From Prevotella melaninogenica (GTDB taxonomy: Bacteria > Bacteroidota > Bacteroidia > Bacteroidales > Bacteroidaceae), in assembly GCF_003609775.1 (NCBI RefSeq), contig NZ_AP018049.1, forward strand, positions 1,116,001 through 1,180,000: a stretch of 64,000 nt of DNA, written 5' to 3'. Below the pieces are notes generated by a model. It did no database searches, was not told where the DNA came from, and saw only the letters and a program-made list of their open reading frames with translations. Each line of letters starts with the position of its first letter. Position 1 is the stretch's first letter. This document shows positions 1 to 9,251 of this stretch, piece by piece. The translations under genes and the position numbers were made by a program.

Positions 1-127
1 CGAGAAAGCTGCAGTACAGGACAATACAACAAACCCTAACAACTTGCCTAACTTCGGTGCAAGCCAGCAGAAGCAGGCTGCTCCAGCAGCACAGGCTCCA
101 GCAACACCAGCAGCACCAGCAAAATAA
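1..127 (+). CDS. secG: Preprotein translocase subunit SecG, C-terminal end (partial)
   Basis: Only the last 41 codons are present, read in the frame that starts at base 2 and stops with TAA at 125-127. The peptide contains TNPNNLPNFG and then a tail rich in alanine, proline and glutamine. That motif followed by an Ala/Pro tail is what I know from the cytoplasmic or periplasmic tail of Bacteroidota SecG, the small two-helix component of the SecYEG protein-export channel. The two membrane helices would lie upstream of the window. The identification rests on the tail only, so a different Ala/Pro-tailed protein cannot be excluded. A hairpin that overlaps the next promoter follows 17 bp after the stop. 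Confidence 0.7.
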   Translation, partial: EKAAVQDNTTNPNNLPNFGASQQKQAAPAAQAPATPAAPAK

Positions 128-144
128 GGGAAATAATAAAAAAA

Positions 145-183
145 GTACGGGAAATATTTGGTCAGTCCAAATAAAACCCGTAC
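145..183. terminator. Two-step hairpin after secG, overlapping the tRNA-His promoter
   Basis: GTACGGG (145-151) pairs with CCCGTAC (177-183), and inside it ATTTGG (156-161) pairs with CCAAAT (167-172) around a 5-base loop. It could terminate secG transcription. The T-tract is poor (CTTTG). The same bases hold both boxes of the next promoter. Confidence 0.5.
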
Positions 184-188
184 CTTTG
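157..188 (+). promoter_or_regulatory. Bacteroidota promoter for tRNA-His
   Basis: TTTG at 157-160 and TACCTTTG at 181-188 are separated by 20 bp, which matches the Bacteroidota sigma-ABfr consensus (TTTG, about 19 bp, TAnnTTTG). The tRNA begins 28 bp downstream. Confidence 0.75.
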
Positions 189-215
189 CACTCGCTAAAA
201 AGAAATAGCCAATAT

Positions 216-290
216 GGTGGATGTAGTTCAGTTGGTTAGAGCGTCAGATTGTGGTTCTGAATGTCGTGGGTTCGAATCCCACCACCCACC
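216..290 (+). tRNA. tRNA-His (anticodon GTG)
   Basis: A cloverleaf can be folded: extra 5' G at 216 (the G-1 of tRNA-His), acceptor 217-223, D arm, anticodon stem with loop carrying GTG, T arm GTGGG/CCCAC around TTCGAAT, and C at 290 as the discriminator base that pairs with G-1. CCA is not encoded. The acceptor stem contains an apparent A-C mismatch (A221 against C285), noted separately. A terminator follows immediately, so it is a single-tRNA transcript. Confidence 0.93.
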
Positions 291-301
291 CTTCAAGAAT
301 T

Positions 302-338
302 AAGCGGAAGTCTTTAAAGACCTCCGCTTTTCTTTTTA
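302..338 (+). terminator. Terminator of tRNA-His
   Basis: A long stem (AAGCGGA.GTCTTT paired with AAAGAC.TCCGCTT) is followed by TTTTCTTTTT, a standard rho-independent terminator. Confidence 0.85.
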
Positions 339-876
339 TATCATTCTATCTTATAAAACAGAAATTGAATAAGTGGCACATCTAAAAATCTTGCCTACAA
401 ATAAGGATGTAATTTTCTTTGAGAATAAGCCTACTAATAAAACCAGGCTCGCTTACTTTTGATAGAATGGTCTTTTCTTAACGACAATTTATATTCATAT
501 TTGCTATAAATTGCAAAGTGTTTAGTTCTTTGCACCATTAGTGTTGATGCTCCGCACATCTTGTGCTATTGGTCAGCACCACACGTGCGGAGCATCAACA
601 CATCAGTTAAAGATAAATAATAAGACCCGTTAAGAGTATTATCATAGGTATATATAATAAAGCAATATAACCTTCTTATATAGGATGTGTTTTCATGCCG
701 ATACCTTTTATTACTCATCTATATATCTGTTCTAACCGTAGTTATCGAACTCTCCTGCGGCTATAAGTAATCTTAGTTTTTCATTCTTATTCTCACCAGC
801 TTTAGTCTATCACCCTATCCTTGTACATTCTACATACAAAAACAAAATAAGAGACAGTTGTTTACAGATTATTTCC
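339..876. other. Gene-free interval with one repeat
   Basis: No ORF with coding character is seen. The interval holds the CAC-N5-GTG repeat at 531-606 and otherwise AT-rich sequence up to the promoter at 877. Confidence 0.7.
531..606. repeat. CAC-N5-GTG modular intergenic repeat, copy 1
   Basis: It contains a perfect 17-bp inverted repeat (541-557 against 585-601, core TGATGCTCCGCA), so the transcript could form a long hairpin. Inside are small palindromic modules of the form RCAC-N5-GTGY. Related sequences recur at 6471-6548, 19917-19995, 28487-28552, 38790-38841, 52480-52553 and 58715-58766, always between genes. Confidence 0.8.
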
Positions 877-884
877 TATATTTG
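877..884 (+). promoter_or_regulatory. -7 box upstream of the 911 gene
   Basis: TATATTTG fits TAnnTTTG and lies 26 bp before the ATG. No convincing -33 TTTG is seen at the right distance. Confidence 0.55.
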
Positions 885-910
885 CAAAAGAAAGAAAATA
901 CCTAAACGGA

Positions 911-1315
911 ATGGATATATACATTATAAAAAAGAAGTTGGGAAGTAGAAAAGAATTAGGAAGGCACCTTGTAGAAATTGATGAAACCGTCAATACGCTC
1001 GGAGCCCTACTCTACATATTAACCCTACAAGGCCTAACAGAAGCGCAGACACCAAAAGAAAACTATGCGTTATCCGACAGTGAGATAGCTGCACAGGCTG
1101 AAGAAGGACGCATCCGCTTTGCAGAAAACTATGGCGAAAACAACGATACGATGGCAAAAGCGATGGAACGAACAAAGCAGGCATACGATGACGGTCTCTT
1201 CAGAGTATTCATCAACGGTGAAGAAATAACGGAATGGGATGCCCCTATCACCCTCTGCCAAGGAGCAGAAGTCGTCTTTCTCAGACTCACAATGCTCACA
1301 GGTCTTTATTTTTAA
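911..1315 (+). CDS. Hypothetical protein, partner of the DUF4132 gene
   Basis: A 134-residue soluble protein without signal peptide or membrane segment. I do not recognise a named domain. The middle (about 60-95) is charged and probably helical. The C-terminal third (about 96-130) contains FINGEEI, then a run ending VVFLRLTMLTG, which reads like a small beta domain. It has its own -7 box and lies 141 bp ahead of the giant gene on the same strand with no terminator visible between, so the two are probably co-transcribed. The start is the first ATG after the promoter. A functional link with the downstream protein is inferred only from position. Confidence 0.6.
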   Translation: MDIYIIKKKLGSRKELGRHLVEIDETVNTLGALLYILTLQGLTEAQTPKENYALSDSEIAAQAEEGRIRFAENYGENNDTMAKAMERTKQAYDDGLFRVFINGEEITEWDAPITLCQGAEVVFLRLTMLTGLYF

Positions 1316-1456
1316 GGTTAAACTTAGAGAGAAAATTGTGAGGGGAAAAAGTATTAGATTCAGCAAAGATCACTACTTTATAAGTCTTATTAACCAGCAA
1401 ATTCGCATTGACTGGAACACATTTACCATCTAAAAACTTATTGAAAGGAATAAAAT

Positions 1457-4400
1457 ATGAAAACAAAGAAGGAGTTACAGGAACACTGTTCACAATATAT
1501 CAATAGCATCAACCTATCCCAATGCAATATATGGGAGAAAAGATTTGTAAACACATGCAAGGAAGAAGACTATCAATTCAATTACTACCGAAATGTTTTT
1601 TACAAAGGTTATGACGAAGAGAAGATTCCTTTCCGTACCATAAAGGAACTTATTTCTGCAGGTGCAAACCTCCCTCACATTCTTCCAGAGGATTATTCTC
1701 AGCTTTTAGAAATACATTTGAAACAGCTCAAAGACCTTTCCCATACGAAAGGAATCTATCGTATAGATGTGAGAGGTGATATTGATTTGCAGGAGAGAGC
1801 AGACGATATATCTAATATCATGCGCTCTTTCTTTGCCGCAGCTTCCTACGGTCTCACAATTGACGAGCTAATCCGTGGACAATACCCTGACATAACCAGC
1901 TATTACCTCTCATTTACTCCTGTACTTACAGCTGCCATCCAGCAGGGGAAACCAGAAACTATCGAAGCTGTGAAAGAGGTACTGACCAGTGAAAATAACG
2001 TCGGAATCCTTACGCAAAGCCTCATCACAGCCATAGAGTCTAATAACAACGAGGAGTTGCATACCCTCCTCCTCAACGTGCTGAGGGCTGCAAAACTACA
2101 AGAGGGTCTGCGCCAGAGTATCGTAGAATGTGGTAATGAATACAGCCTGACATTCTATAAACGGATGCTGGATGTCATTGCCGAAGAAGGACTTCTGCGT
2201 TATAGTTCCGTTAGACGATCTGTCCAAACATGGGCTGGTATCGGCTACGAGTCTGTTTCCGACAAGGATATCAAAACTATCTTCGAAGGTATTCATCTAT
2301 TCTTGACCCACCCAGAGGAACGAGTAAAAGCCTATACGGGTCCGAATGCACTACTCGTTTACATTGCTTTATATACGGCTGGTGTTGAGGATTTCAGTAT
2401 TGCACAGCGTGATGCCTTACAGTTAATTGATGGCGACGCCCCTCTCCAGAACCGTATTGCAGCCATCTACTATCTTGACCGTTCAAGTCATTTCAAAGTT
2501 ACTGACCACTTCGAGTTCTTTGCAAAGCATCTGGATGATCCTTTCACAAAGGCTTTCTTCATTGATCAGCTAAGTGATGTGGCGAGAGAGGACAAGTATA
2601 AATATGGAAAGGTTGAAACGGTTTCAAGCAAAAAACGTGAACTTTTCCAAAAGCTTTTTGATGAGATTGCGAAATGGGAGAAGGAGATTAAGAATAACAC
2701 AGACTTCACCTTCAAAGGCTTTGAATGGTTCAAAATCCGTCTTTCACGCGAACGCTTCATCAATGCTCTGTGGGTACTTGCCAGCCAAATGAAGACACAG
2801 GAAAGTATTGACCATATTCTTCTTGAGAAGATGCCTAACTGGGGAGTGCACTTCATAAGATATTATAACAATAGCCAAGAAGATGAGAAAAAGAATCCTT
2901 TATACACCTTTATGAAGGAATATTACTCTTTAGGCAGTCCTGAAGTACGTCGCCAGTTCCTTGTTAAGAATATCTTTGGCAATAAGAAAGATGGCTTTGA
3001 CTTCCTCTTAACCTTCTTCTACAAGGAAGAATTTACCACAACAGATGTCAAAGATATAGAGAAGAAACTAAAATCCAAGGTTTCTGACACACGAAGTACG
3101 GCTGTACGTGTACTGCTTACGTTACCCTACGAACAGCTGAAAGCATCATACGAACGCTTGCAGACAACAAAGGGAGACTATATAACAGCCGCTTTGACTG
3201 AGCTTAGGGAGGGCAGCAAACAGCTTACAAAGGACTTTGCTCCTACAAGTGAAGAAACAAGTACAACTACACCAACAACCTATCCCGGAGCAGAAGGTGG
3301 TTACGGTCTGTACAAGGTGGGAGACATTCCGACTATTAAGCTATCCGATCCTTTCCTGACAAAGAACGATTCGCAGTCGTTCCTTGGTAAGGTATTCAAT
3401 AAGGTTACCGGTAAGAACCGTGCAGATGCAGGCTCTGTCTTTACCTACTCCATTGATGAACTGCGCAAGCTATACACCGAACTGGAAAAGATTATAAAGG
3501 ACAATGCTGACAAGGAGTACAAGAACCGTTGGGGAGGAACCGAAACAATTGGTGACAGTTTTTTTTCCTTTACGTTTGACGAGCATACCCTTGACACACT
3601 TCCTTATCCTGAACTCTGGAAAGGTTTTCTTGCAACTCATCCTCTCAAGGATGAAGATTTGTTGGGTATCTACTTAATGCTATTAGTACTTGAAGACAGC
3701 TATAGCCCCGAATTCGTAGAACTTGATGCAGACAATTATCCATTCAAGAACAAGAAAAGCATTGAAACGTGGAAGTATGGCAGCCATTTCCGACTCATCG
3801 TACAAGCATTGCTCAACGATTTAGAAAAGAAGAACCCTTCCCTACTTTTCTCTCAAGCCTACTCCATTCTGGCGTTGATTTTCTTCCATTGTCCAACCAA
3901 CAGATACACAAGGATTTCCGGTTACGGTTCAGATGATGATAAACACGTTTTCAATAGCGAACTCTTCCAGATTGCAATGAGATACGCAAGAAGCTGTTGG
4001 AGAAATGAAGAAGAGTTCAAACTCTTTGCAGATATGACAATGGCTATGTATGGAAAGTATGCGCCAATAGCCCGAATGGACAAGAAGCTATACCCTACAT
4101 ACTTTACAATTGATGCACTCATATTGTCACGTTACAACCTTCAAGGCAAGCTGTCTGACGATGCCTTTATGGAATTACTGCTGAATGACGAAGGAGAAGA
4201 ACTACGTAATGCAGGAGATTATATCTATAATACACGAGGTCACCGACTTACTTTACTATATGAAAATGAGAAGAATGTTGACGCACGTTATGGCAAAGAG
4301 ACTTACAAGAATCTGGAGAGAATCATCAACAAGACAGCTCAACACCTCTTCAAGATTGAAATGACTCGCCTCAATGCACCGACAACAGCCTCTAATATCA

Positions 4401-6397
4401 TCATCCGTATAAATGACGCAATGGTACTTCAGGGTGCTGAATATATGGTTACAGCAATGAAAGCATTGGGCAAAGACCACCTGATAGCAAGTAGCTACGG
4501 CACTGAAAAGCGTGCAGTGCTGACCGATATCATTGAGCGTACCTTCCCACTCGAGACAGATACGCCAGAAATACTTAAGACTATCAAAGACGACAGACTT
4601 TTAGAACTGGCATATTTTGCACCACAGTGGGTTGCACTTATCAAAGCACATCTCAACTGGGAAGGCTTCGATCTTGCCTATTACTACTTCATTGCACATA
4701 CTAAGGAGATGGGTGAAGATGAGAAGAAGGCTGCAACGGCACTCTTCACCGACCTCGACCCAGCTGATCTTGCCGATGGAGCCTTTGACGAAAAACTCTT
4801 CCACGAAGCTTATACCGTGGTTGGAGAAAAGCGTTTTGACCTGTTCTACAAGGCAGCACGATACATTGGAAACAGCAACTATCACAGTCGCGCACGTCGC
4901 TTTGCAGACACAGCACTCGGCAAGATAGACGAAGAAACCATCATAGAACAGATACACTCCAAACGCAACAAAGATGCTGTTTGTTCATTGGGACTACTCC
5001 CAGACAAGAGTGATAAGGCATTACAGAGCCGTTATCAACTTATACAAGCCTTTCTGAAAGAGTCTAAGCAGTATGGCGCACAGCGTCAAGCATCAGAGAA
5101 GAGGGTATGTGAGATTGCCTTACTCAACCTCTCACGCGGTGCCGGATATGCTGACCCGATACAGCTAACGTGGCGTATGGAGAGCCAGCAGGTGACTGAC
5201 AACGCAGCTTTCCTGCAAGGAATAGACGTGGAGGGATACACACTGAAACTACAGTTAGCAGAGGATGGCACCAACAAACTCATCATTCAACAAGGTGAGA
5301 AGGTGTTGAAAACGGTACCTGCAAAGATTAAGAAGCACCCTGACTACCTCAATATTGCTGCTATGGGCAAGGAGTGGACGAAGCAGAGAAAGCGTGCCCG
5401 CACGATTATGGAGGATATGATGATACGCCAGACACCATTACGTCCACAGGATGTAAAGGTGATTGCTGAAAATCCTATCGTCAGTCCGATGTTCCGCTTG
5501 CTACTCCTTCGACAAGGAACAACCACAGGCTTCTATACCGACGAGGGACTGGAAACGCTCAATGGCGTCCAGAAGATAAAAGCAGACGAGCCCATTACCA
5601 TTACCCACGCCCAGCAACTCTATGCTGATAGTACGTGGTCAGCATGGCAAAATTTCGTCTTCAGCAAGAAGATTGTACAACCTTTCAAACAGATATTCCG
5701 TGAGATTTACATCCCAACACCTGATGAAGCAGAACAAAACGAGTCACTTCGTTACAGTGGATATCAGATTCAGGTGAAGCAGGCTGCAGCTGCATTGCGT
5801 AGCCGTGGGTGGAGTGCAGACTATGAAGGAGGGCTGCGCAAGGTATTCTATCGCCAAGGAATCTCTGTTGAACTCTATGCACAAGCCAACTGGTTTACTC
5901 CTGCCGATGTGGAAGCTCCCGCCATTGAGTATGTCTACTTCTCATCTACACGCAATTACAATCGACTAAAGATTGCGGATATTGACCCAATTCTCTACAG
6001 CGAAGTGATGCGTGACGTGGACATGACGGTTAGCATTGCCTTCGTCGGTGGTGTCGACCCAGAGACAGGAAACTCAACGAAGGAACTACGTGCAGCTATT
6101 ATCAAGTGTACTGCTGACTTAATGAAGTTTAAGAATGTAACAGTTTCAGACAACTTTATTCACGTTAAAGGCTCACTTGCCGACTATACTATTCACCTCG
6201 GTTCGGGTAATGTGCGTCAGGTCGGTGGCGTAGAGATTCCTATCATTCCTGTACACAGTCAGCACCGTGGGAAACTCTATCTCCCATTTATGGATGAAGA
6301 CCCAAAGACCGTGGAGATTGTTTCTAAGATGGTACTCCTTGCAGAAGACAACAAGCTGAAAGACCCAACAATTCTGAAATGGATTAAACGAGAATAG
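1457..6397 (+). CDS. Giant DUF5724/DUF4132-type protein
   Basis: A 1646-residue cytoplasmic protein, the largest gene in the window. The first 1250 or so residues look like helical repeat material, as in DUF5724. The last 400 (from about LRPQDVKV, through SRGWSADYEGG and the FSSTRNYNRL region to GGVEIPIIPVHSQHRGKLYL) match my memory of the DUF4132 C-terminal region found in proteins formerly called molybdate metabolism regulators (MolR/YehI). No enzymatic function is established for this family and I see no obvious ATPase or nuclease motif. AAGGA lies a few bases before the ATG. It follows the small gene at 911-1315 and ends before a repeat-rich gap. No MoxR, VWA or SWIM genes, which often accompany DUF4132 genes elsewhere, are present here. 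Confidence 0.75.
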   Translation: MKTKKELQEHCSQYINSINLSQCNIWEKRFVNTCKEEDYQFNYYRNVFYKGYDEEKIPFRTIKELISAGANLPHILPEDYSQLLEIHLKQLKDLSHTKGIYRIDVRGDIDLQERADDISNIMRSFFAAASYGLTIDELIRGQYPDITSYYLSFTPVLTAAIQQGKPETIEAVKEVLTSENNVGILTQSLITAIESNNNEELHTLLLNVLRAAKLQEGLRQSIVECGNEYSLTFYKRMLDVIAEEGLLRYSSVRRSVQTWAGIGYESVSDKDIKTIFEGIHLFLTHPEERVKAYTGPNALLVYIALYTAGVEDFSIAQRDALQLIDGDAPLQNRIAAIYYLDRSSHFKVTDHFEFFAKHLDDPFTKAFFIDQLSDVAREDKYKYGKVETVSSKKRELFQKLFDEIAKWEKEIKNNTDFTFKGFEWFKIRLSRERFINALWVLASQMKTQESIDHILLEKMPNWGVHFIRYYNNSQEDEKKNPLYTFMKEYYSLGSPEVRRQFLVKNIFGNKKDGFDFLLTFFYKEEFTTTDVKDIEKKLKSKVSDTRSTAVRVLLTLPYEQLKASYERLQTTKGDYITAALTELREGSKQLTKDFAPTSEETSTTTPTTYPGAEGGYGLYKVGDIPTIKLSDPFLTKNDSQSFLGKVFNKVTGKNRADAGSVFTYSIDELRKLYTELEKIIKDNADKEYKNRWGGTETIGDSFFSFTFDEHTLDTLPYPELWKGFLATHPLKDEDLLGIYLMLLVLEDSYSPEFVELDADNYPFKNKKSIETWKYGSHFRLIVQALLNDLEKKNPSLLFSQAYSILALIFFHCPTNRYTRISGYGSDDDKHVFNSELFQIAMRYARSCWRNEEEFKLFADMTMAMYGKYAPIARMDKKLYPTYFTIDALILSRYNLQGKLSDDAFMELLLNDEGEELRNAGDYIYNTRGHRLTLLYENEKNVDARYGKETYKNLERIINKTAQHLFKIEMTRLNAPTTASNIIIRINDAMVLQGAEYMVTAMKALGKDHLIASSYGTEKRAVLTDIIERTFPLETDTPEILKTIKDDRLLELAYFAPQWVALIKAHLNWEGFDLAYYYFIAHTKEMGEDEKKAATALFTDLDPADLADGAFDEKLFHEAYTVVGEKRFDLFYKAARYIGNSNYHSRARRFADTALGKIDEETIIEQIHSKRNKDAVCSLGLLPDKSDKALQSRYQLIQAFLKESKQYGAQRQASEKRVCEIALLNLSRGAGYADPIQLTWRMESQQVTDNAAFLQGIDVEGYTLKLQLAEDGTNKLIIQQGEKVLKTVPAKIKKHPDYLNIAAMGKEWTKQRKRARTIMEDMMIRQTPLRPQDVKVIAENPIVSPMFRLLLLRQGTTTGFYTDEGLETLNGVQKIKADEPITITHAQQLYADSTWSAWQNFVFSKKIVQPFKQIFREIYIPTPDEAEQNESLRYSGYQIQVKQAAAALRSRGWSADYEGGLRKVFYRQGISVELYAQANWFTPADVEAPAIEYVYFSSTRNYNRLKIADIDPILYSEVMRDVDMTVSIAFVGGVDPETGNSTKELRAAIIKCTADLMKFKNVTVSDNFIHVKGSLADYTIHLGSGNVRQVGGVEIPIIPVHSQHRGKLYLPFMDEDPKTVEIVSKMVLLAEDNKLKDPTILKWIKRE

Positions 6398-6470
6398 CGT
6401 TATAACCTATTCCCAATAACTCTATCTATGGTAAAGCATTGCCAAAAAGGCTATCCATAGTATTGTGTTT

Positions 6471-6548
6471 AGTGCTCCGCACCATTGGTGCGAGGCGTTA
6501 GCACCATTGGTGCGGAACCTCAACACCACACGTGCGGAGCATCAACAG
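6471..6548. repeat. CAC-N5-GTG modular intergenic repeat, copy 2
   Basis: Three modules are visible: GCACCATTGGTGC twice and CACCACACGTGC once, with GGAGCATCAACA after the last. It lies in the 435-bp gap between the DUF4132 gene and the glmM terminator. The remainder of that gap shows no gene. Confidence 0.75.
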
Positions 6549-6770
6549 CATAAAAGAAGATGGGGAATGAACTTGTTATTGACCTGATTCTTGTATATAA
6601 TAATACACTAATGACTCACGTATATAGGAAGAGAATTATTAAACCTCTATATTTAAAAAAATAAAAAGAGCGTATATAGGGGCATAAAACAGAATCCTAC
6701 TATACCTTATAAGTCAACAAAAGGAATATATAAACCAGTGATAAAATATTATATTCAACGCCTATCAACG

Positions 6771-6808
6771 AAAAAGAGGATGCTTCGGAACATTCCCAAA
6801 GCATCCTC
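6771..6808 (-). terminator. Terminator of glmM
   Basis: AGAGGATGCTT and its complement AAGCATCCTCT form an 11-bp stem. On the minus strand it is followed by a T run (plus-strand AAAAA at 6771-6775). Confidence 0.85.
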
Positions 6809-6832
6809 TTCTTTTATATAATAAGGTTAAGT

Positions 6833-8224
6833 TTACTGCATATCGTAAACAACCTGCATCAATTTCTTGCCCAATGCATCAGCAGCCTCCATTGTGTTAG
6901 CCTCGCTATACACACGGATAATAGGCTCTGTATTTGACTTACGGAGATGAACCCAAGCATCAGGGAAATCAAGCTTAACGCCATCGATATCAGTTACCTG
7001 TACATCCTTCTCCTGTCCGTAAAGTTCTTTCACGCGAACGAGGATTGCATCAACATCTGTATCAGCTGTAAGGTCGATACGATTCTTTGCAATGAAATAC
7101 TCTGGGAAGGTCTTACGAAGTTCGCTTACCTTCATTCCCTTCTGTGCCAAAGAGCTAAGGAAAAGAGCAATACCAACGAGGGCATCACGACCATAATGAC
7201 TATCTGGATAGATTACACCACCATTACCTTCACCACCGATAACGGCACCAACTTCCTTCATCTTTGTGGTAACATTCACCTCACCAACAGCAGAAGCATA
7301 ATACTTACCGCCATGCTTCTCCGTTACATCACGCAAAGCACGAGTTGAAGATAGGTTGCTTACAGTGTTACCCTTTACATGTTCGAGAATATAATCTGCC
7401 ACTGTGACGAGGGTGTACTCCTCACCATACATCTGGCCATCCTCCTGAATGAATGCCAAACGGTCAACATCAGGGTCAACAACGATTCCCAAATCATAAC
7501 CGCCCTTAGCAACCTCATCCATAATACCAGTAAGGTTTGCTGCGATTGGCTCTGGGTTATGAGAGAAGTCGCCAGTAGCATCACCATTGAGGAACTTATA
7601 TTCAACTCCTAAACGGTCGAGCAACTTAGGAAGGATAACACCACCAACAGAGTTGATAGCATCTACAACGACACGGAACTTACGGTTCTTAATAGCTTCA
7701 AGGTCGAGCAATTCAAGGTTCATCACCTCTTCTATATGACGCTCATCGAACGAATCATCGTCAACATAGCTACCCAAACCATCAACATCAGCGTAATCAA
7801 AGTCCTCACGCTCTGCAATATCCAGCACCTCAGCACCATCAGCTGCAGTAAGGAACTCTCCCTCCTCATTCAGAAGTTTTAAGGCGTTCCAATGGCGTGG
7901 GTTATGAGAAGCAGTGATAATAATACCACCATCTGCACCACTCATACGCACAGCCAACTCTGTTGTAGGGGTTGTAGCCAGGCCGATGTTCACAACATCT
8001 GCGCCAATACCCATCAGCGTACCGCATACTACATTCTTGACCATTGGACCAGAGATACGTGCATCACGACCAACAACAATCTTCAACTTCTTTCCTGGAT
8101 GCTTACGCGCAATGAAAGTAGCGTATGCAGAAACAAATTTAACGATGTCCAGCGGGTTCAGTGTATCTCCCGCACGACCTCCGATAGTTCCACGGATGCC
8201 GGAAATAGATTTAATAAGCGTCAT
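6833..8224 (-). CDS. glmM: Phosphoglucosamine mutase
   Basis: A 463-residue alpha-D-phosphohexomutase. It interconverts glucosamine 6-phosphate and glucosamine 1-phosphate on the way to UDP-GlcNAc for peptidoglycan and lipid A. Visible motifs in order: catalytic TASHNP with the phosphorylated Ser at about 106, metal loop DPDVDR at about 250-255, sugar loop GEGNGG at about 331-336, and the C-terminal phosphate-binding SNTEPIIRVY. GEGNGG is the form I associate with archaeal and Bacteroidota enzymes, where proteobacterial GlmM has GEQSGH, so a phosphomannomutase side activity cannot be excluded. It is the second gene behind the DUF4827 lipoprotein, 97 bp downstream. Confidence 0.9.
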   Translation of the reverse strand: MTLIKSISGIRGTIGGRAGDTLNPLDIVKFVSAYATFIARKHPGKKLKIVVGRDARISGPMVKNVVCGTLMGIGADVVNIGLATTPTTELAVRMSGADGGIIITASHNPRHWNALKLLNEEGEFLTAADGAEVLDIAEREDFDYADVDGLGSYVDDDSFDERHIEEVMNLELLDLEAIKNRKFRVVVDAINSVGGVILPKLLDRLGVEYKFLNGDATGDFSHNPEPIAANLTGIMDEVAKGGYDLGIVVDPDVDRLAFIQEDGQMYGEEYTLVTVADYILEHVKGNTVSNLSSTRALRDVTEKHGGKYYASAVGEVNVTTKMKEVGAVIGGEGNGGVIYPDSHYGRDALVGIALFLSSLAQKGMKVSELRKTFPEYFIAKNRIDLTADTDVDAILVRVKELYGQEKDVQVTDIDGVKLDFPDAWVHLRKSNTEPIIRVYSEANTMEAADALGKKLMQVVYDMQ

Positions 8225-8321
8225 ACTTAAAATATTTTTTGAAGGGTATTACCTTTATTGTTCTCTTGCGTTATTATTCTTTCTCGCACTTCCTTCTTAC
8301 TCTATTTCGCTTTCCTTTTCT

Positions 8322-8972
8322 TTAAAGTCCTCTTTGGAAAGTAAGGTCGTAGTAGCAAGGATAGACTGACTTTGACGCATTAATCTGTCCCTGCTGTGAA
8401 GGAACAATGAGTCTCACATGTGATAACTTAGATGATGCATTAACCAATCTACCAAGGCCAATATAAGGCATTGGGACCAACCAACCCGCAGGCACAGAAG
8501 TACTCTGATAGATTTCGTACATCACACTTGAAGATGGGTCAAATGAAGCAGTGTATGTTCCACTTGTGTTTGTAACAGACATCTTATCTACCTTAGGACC
8601 AAAGACGAGGAACTGATTTGACAACTGCAAAGTATCTCTAAGAAGATTGCGCTCCGTAAAACGGCAGAGAACAGTAGCTGTCTCGCCTTTCTTGATTACT
8701 TCGCCAGTTCCTTTCTCTACAATCTGCATATAAACACCAGTATTTGGAAAGAGAACATACTGATTCTTTGTTGTATCTGTTGTATTCCCCTGCTTTGCAA
8801 ACTGCTCTTCAGTAATTACATTTATACCTTTCTTGACTATAAATGAGTTGATTGCCTCAGTTTCTCGTTCCAACTGATCAGCATAGGTCTCAGTCTTACT
8901 ACATGAACTAAATGCCAGCACTGCAGCCAACACAACAAGGAGAAAATTTATCTTCTTCATTCGCTTTTTCAT
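8322..8972 (-). CDS. DUF4827 family lipoprotein
   Basis: A 216-residue secreted lipoprotein. The N-terminus has two Lys-rich turns, a hydrophobic stretch (FLLVVLAAVLAF) and a lipobox SSC, so Cys at about 23 would be lipidated. The rest (NTGVYMQIVEKGTGEVIKKGETATVLCRF) resembles an FKBP-type fold, as annotated for DUF4827 in Bacteroidota. Prolyl isomerase activity is unproven. An in-frame TTG at 8999 would overlap the -7 box, so I chose ATG at 8972. ATG at 8960 is also possible. It is probably the first gene of an operon with glmM. Confidence 0.8.
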   Translation of the reverse strand: MKKRMKKINFLLVVLAAVLAFSSCSKTETYADQLERETEAINSFIVKKGINVITEEQFAKQGNTTDTTKNQYVLFPNTGVYMQIVEKGTGEVIKKGETATVLCRFTERNLLRDTLQLSNQFLVFGPKVDKMSVTNTSGTYTASFDPSSSVMYEIYQSTSVPAGWLVPMPYIGLGRLVNASSKLSHVRLIVPSQQGQINASKSVYPCYYDLTFQRGL

Positions 8973-8987
8973 TTTTAATATGTTGTG

Positions 8988-8995
8988 CAAAGATA
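8988..8995 (-). promoter_or_regulatory. -7 box of the DUF4827-glmM unit
   Basis: TATCTTTG on the minus strand lies 15 bp upstream of the ATG at 8972, leaving a very short leader. Confidence 0.65.
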
Positions 8996-9171
8996 ACAAA
9001 AGTATTTAGAAAGGGAAAATAAGAAGTAAGAAAAATATATCAAGGTAGCTTGTAAAAATGCTCTTTGCAGGGTTTTTATCATTTAGAAGTCTTATTTAAT
9101 CTTCTATTGAAAGGGTATAAGGGAGAAAACAATTATGGTAGAAAAGGGAAGTCAAAGAGAGTAACAATAAA

Positions 9172-9210
9172 AATAGAGGCTATCCACTAAGACAGCAGGT
9201 AGCCTCTATT
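9172..9210 (-). terminator. Terminator of the patatin-like gene
   Basis: AATAGAGGCTA (9172-9182) pairs with TAGCCTCTATT (9200-9210). On the minus strand a T-rich run follows. The rest of the gap 9000-9251 holds no gene. Confidence 0.8.
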
Positions 9211-9251
9211 CTTCTATTTATTTCTTGTATATTCCTTTGTACAATAAACCT

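Noticed and set aside
7892..8369. Antisense ORFs across the glmM start
   Set aside because: They are shadows of a well-supported gene and encode low-complexity, unrecognisable peptides.
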